Positions 61,886 to 64,000 of a stretch of 64,000 bases of DNA are shown here, in pieces. Source of the DNA: Eudoraea adriatica DSM 19308 (GTDB lineage: Bacteria; Bacteroidota; Bacteroidia; Flavobacteriales; Flavobacteriaceae); NCBI RefSeq assembly GCF_000382125.1, contig NZ_KB907550.1:186001-250000 (forward strand), in the 5' to 3' direction. The position numbers and the translations under genes were made by a program. Each line of letters starts with the position of its first letter. The stretch's first letter is position 1. A model generated the notes under the pieces. The model had not been told where the DNA came from. It saw nothing but the letters and a program-made list of their open reading frames with translations, and searched no databases.

Positions 61886-62986
61886 TTACAAACTTTTAAT
61901 CTGCAAATCATGAAAAGTATCTGCCTGTAGTCGAAGCAATTCTTCTGCTTTCTGTTTTTTATAGGTATAAACGGCTTCTTCCTCTGCTATTTCACCATAT
62001 ATTTTCTCATTCAGTAAAGTGTCTGTAGCCAGGATTTTTTGACGTTGTTGTACTTTTTGCATCACCCAGGTTTCCACGGCACTTTCCTCATCTTCCAGTT
62101 TAAGGTCGTAGGGCCCTTTTGGAGCGAGAAGTTTTACAATTATTGGTGAGGTTTCAATGGCAAGAAAAAGCAGGAAAATAAAAAAGGATGGAAACCATGA
62201 CAATTCTCCCAACGCATTTATGCGGGCCATAAGGCCATCAAATCCGTCAATGACTGGTTGAGAATCTTCAACCGCCAGCGAATATTCTTTGTTTAAAGCA
62301 GCAATTTGAGATTCTTTATCCGCAATCTTCAGTGCATTGGCCTCTTTTAATTGTCTTAATTCCAACAGGGCAGCATCGTGCTTTTCCCTTTTCTCCTTGT
62401 ACACCGGTCCTTTGCCCAAAAGCATTGTTCCTGCTCTTCCCTCTGCCTCGGAAATATAGGTATCGTAAAGGGCATTGGTCTCTGCTTCCTTTATATTTAT
62501 TTCATTCTTAAGCGAAGTAATATCTTCATTCAGATTCGCTACCACAGGGGTATATTGCCGGGCAATTTGCGCTTTGTTTGCAAGGGTGAGTTCATTTTTT
62601 TGTTCCAATAAAACCTGGTTGATTTCCTTTTCGAAAATTTTCATTTCCAACGGCTTGGATATCACAACGGCAATAATGACTGCCAAAATTATCCTGGGAG
62701 TTGCCTGTAAAAACTCACTTTTAAAGCTGTCTCTTTTTTTAATGGTCGAGACTATGAACCGGTCCAGGTTAAAAATCAACAGGCCCCAAATAAGGCCAAA
62801 GAAGATAGCAGTATAAAGGTTGTCAAATACCGTATAGAGTGCATAAGAAGCGGCGATAAAGGCCATTACAGCCGTAAAAAAAACAGTTGCTCCAATGCCC
62901 GCGTATTTGTTTTGCTCTCCTGAAGAACAGGATTCCAGAATGCCCGTGTCCGCTCCGGAACAGAGGATAAAAAAGCGTCGTATCAT
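61886..62986 (-). CDS. DUF4407-family membrane/coiled-coil protein
   Basis: This 366-residue protein starts RRFFILCSGADTGILESC, then has three membrane spans (about 30-110) with LIWGLLIFNLDRFIVSTIKK. A long coiled coil (about 130-245) is followed by a fourth span and a helical C-terminal tail. That is the DUF4407 layout. Function is unknown; the shape suggests a membrane-attached scaffold. The 151 bases upstream (62987-63137) show no gene. Confidence 0.85.
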   Translation of the reverse strand: MIRRFFILCSGADTGILESCSSGEQNKYAGIGATVFFTAVMAFIAASYALYTVFDNLYTAIFFGLIWGLLIFNLDRFIVSTIKKRDSFKSEFLQATPRIILAVIIAVVISKPLEMKIFEKEINQVLLEQKNELTLANKAQIARQYTPVVANLNEDITSLKNEINIKEAETNALYDTYISEAEGRAGTMLLGKGPVYKEKREKHDAALLELRQLKEANALKIADKESQIAALNKEYSLAVEDSQPVIDGFDGLMARINALGELSWFPSFFIFLLFLAIETSPIIVKLLAPKGPYDLKLEDEESAVETWVMQKVQQRQKILATDTLLNEKIYGEIAEEEAVYTYKKQKAEELLRLQADTFHDLQIKSL

Positions 62987-63137
62987 AATAGTGTTCGTTT
63001 TTGATTCTACTGGTTAGAACGCAATTTGTTCTGATTTGTTACACTAAAATGAAATAAAAACAGCTTATTAAGTCGGTATTATGCTATCTGAAAGCATTCC
63101 CTAAATATTTCTGGGAAAGCAAAGCCTTTTGAGAAAT

Positions 63138-64000
63138 TTAAGTTCTTTGGGAAAAGAGTTCGGTATAGTATTTATAAAAATAGGGAATTGTCTCAATTCC
63201 TTTTAAATAGTTCCAGACCCCGAAATGTTCGTTGGGGGAATGGATGGCATTACTGTCAAGGCCGAAACCCATAAGGATTGATTTGCTGCCCAATTCTTCC
63301 TCGAATAGAGGTACAATAGGGATACTTCCTCCATTCCTTTTGGGTACCGGAACTTTTCCAAAAGTAGTTTCAAAAGCTTTACTCGCGGCCTTATAGCCAA
63401 TGCTGTCTATAGGTGTTACATAGCTCTCCCCGCCATGATGCGGGTTAACCTTTATCCTTACGCCGGGAGGGGCTATATTTTCAAAATGCTGTGTAAACAA
63501 CCGGGTGATTTCCTGCCAGTCCTGATGAGGTACCAGTCTCATGGATATTTTGGCGTATGCCTTGCTTGGGATTACTGTTTTAGCTCCTTCGCCTGTATAT
63601 CCTCCCCATATTCCGTTTACATCAAGGGTGGGGCGAATGGAGTTCCTTTCATTGGTGGAATAGGATTTTTCTCCATAGATATCCTGGATATCAAGTGCTT
63701 TTTTATAGGCATCAAGATCAAAAGGTGCTTTGGCCATTGCGGCCCTTTCTTCCTTGGTGAGTTCATCTACCTTATCATAAAATCCCGGTATGGTTATATG
63801 GTTATTTTCATCATGTAAAGTGGCAATCATTTTTGCCAGAATGTTGATTGGATTGGCCACAGCTCCGCCGTAAAGCCCGGAATGGAGGTCCCGGTTTGCA
63901 CCAGTAACTTCTACTTCTACATAACTTAACCCTCTTAACCCGGTGGTAATTGAGGGGATGTCATTTGCAATAAGTCCGGTATCTGAAATGAGAATAATAT
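63138..64000 (-). CDS. M20-family dipeptidase, C-terminal part (5' end outside window)
   Basis: The frame is open to the window end, so the GTG at 63858-63860 is internal. Conserved M20 parts are the dimerisation-domain entry RDLHSGLYGGAVANP, then WGGYTGEGAKTVIPSKAYAKISMRLVP. GSIPIVPLFEEELG follows, and the C-terminal zinc-ligand region is SNAIHSPNEHFG. These peptidases cleave dipeptides such as carnosine or Cys-Gly with two zinc ions. The N-terminal catalytic half with the bridging Asp is mostly outside the window. Confidence 0.9.
   Translation of the reverse strand, partial: IILISDTGLIANDIPSITTGLRGLSYVEVEVTGANRDLHSGLYGGAVANPINILAKMIATLHDENNHITIPGFYDKVDELTKEERAAMAKAPFDLDAYKKALDIQDIYGEKSYSTNERNSIRPTLDVNGIWGGYTGEGAKTVIPSKAYAKISMRLVPHQDWQEITRLFTQHFENIAPPGVRIKVNPHHGGESYVTPIDSIGYKAASKAFETTFGKVPVPKRNGGSIPIVPLFEEELGSKSILMGFGLDSNAIHSPNEHFGVWNYLKGIETIPYFYKYYTELFSQRT

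Noticed and set aside
63093-63121. Imperfect hairpin GCATTCCC/GGGAAAGC upstream of the DUF4407 gene and after the M20 gene
   Set aside because: One mismatch and no T tract; not convincing as a terminator.
1-64000. tRNA, rRNA, CRISPR array, insertion sequence or prophage
   Set aside because: Searched by eye on both strands for T-loop motifs, regularly spaced repeats, transposase and integrase motifs; none found.

Overview
The window reads as the chromosome of a marine-type Bacteroidota, most likely a member of the Flavobacteriaceae. The signs are AT-rich coding sequence, very short gaps between genes, almost no Shine-Dalgarno sequences, several exact matches to the Bacteroidota -7 promoter element TAnnTTTG, many lipoproteins with LxxC-like lipoboxes, and flavobacterial families (DUF4407, DUF3667, DUF4230, a fused CcoN-CcoO). 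No rRNA, tRNA, CRISPR array, prophage or intact insertion sequence was seen. Both ends of the window cut through genes.

Layout. 1-7.5 kb: two haem-carrying PVC-type dehydrogenase proteins, a Tat-exported TIM-barrel protein, a sulfatase and TrmN6. 7.5-14.1 kb: a DDAH-like hydrolase with an APC permease, a Rieske oxygenase, glutaryl-CoA dehydrogenase, and a sugar-kinase/nucleotidyltransferase pair. 14.2-16.5 kb: hemN and a universal stress protein. 16.7-21.5 kb: secreted or Tat-exported sugar-acid enzymes (RraA-like, enolase superfamily, PIG-L deacetylase, Gfo/Idh/MocA). 21.5-29.5 kb: an Fe-S Rrf2 regulator and a clade II nitrous oxide reductase cluster (cytochrome c, FAS1 protein, nosZ, nosB-like, nosL, cupin, nosDFY). 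29.5-32.6 kb: DUF1643, deoD, deoC and a CoA-transferase. 32.7-43.4 kb: a complete cbb3 oxidase cluster (ccoI, S, NO, Q, P, G, H and a SafE-like protein), an FNR-type regulator and a second universal stress protein. 43.5-52.3 kb: a lipoprotein, an hmgA-like dioxygenase and hutHIUG. 52.4-64 kb: housekeeping genes (ruvC, hemW) and flavobacterial conserved proteins.

How it works together. The middle of the window is a low-oxygen respiration island. cbb3 oxidase handles traces of oxygen, NosZ reduces N2O to N2, HemN makes haem without oxygen, and stress proteins accompany them. Five near-identical 12-bp palindromes of form TGA-N6-TCA sit before hemN, the nos cluster, ccoS, the ccoI/fnr divergent region and the second usp gene. 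In four of them the palindrome centre lies exactly 36.5 bp from the end of a TAnnTTT[G/A] -7 box. This is the geometry expected of a class II FNR/CRP activator, and it points to a single local FNR regulon whose regulator is encoded in the cluster. The nos/rrf2 intergenic region also carries an inverted repeat that could be the Rrf2 operator. No nitrite or nitric oxide reductase gene is present here, so within this window the organism looks like an N2O consumer rather than a full denitrifier.
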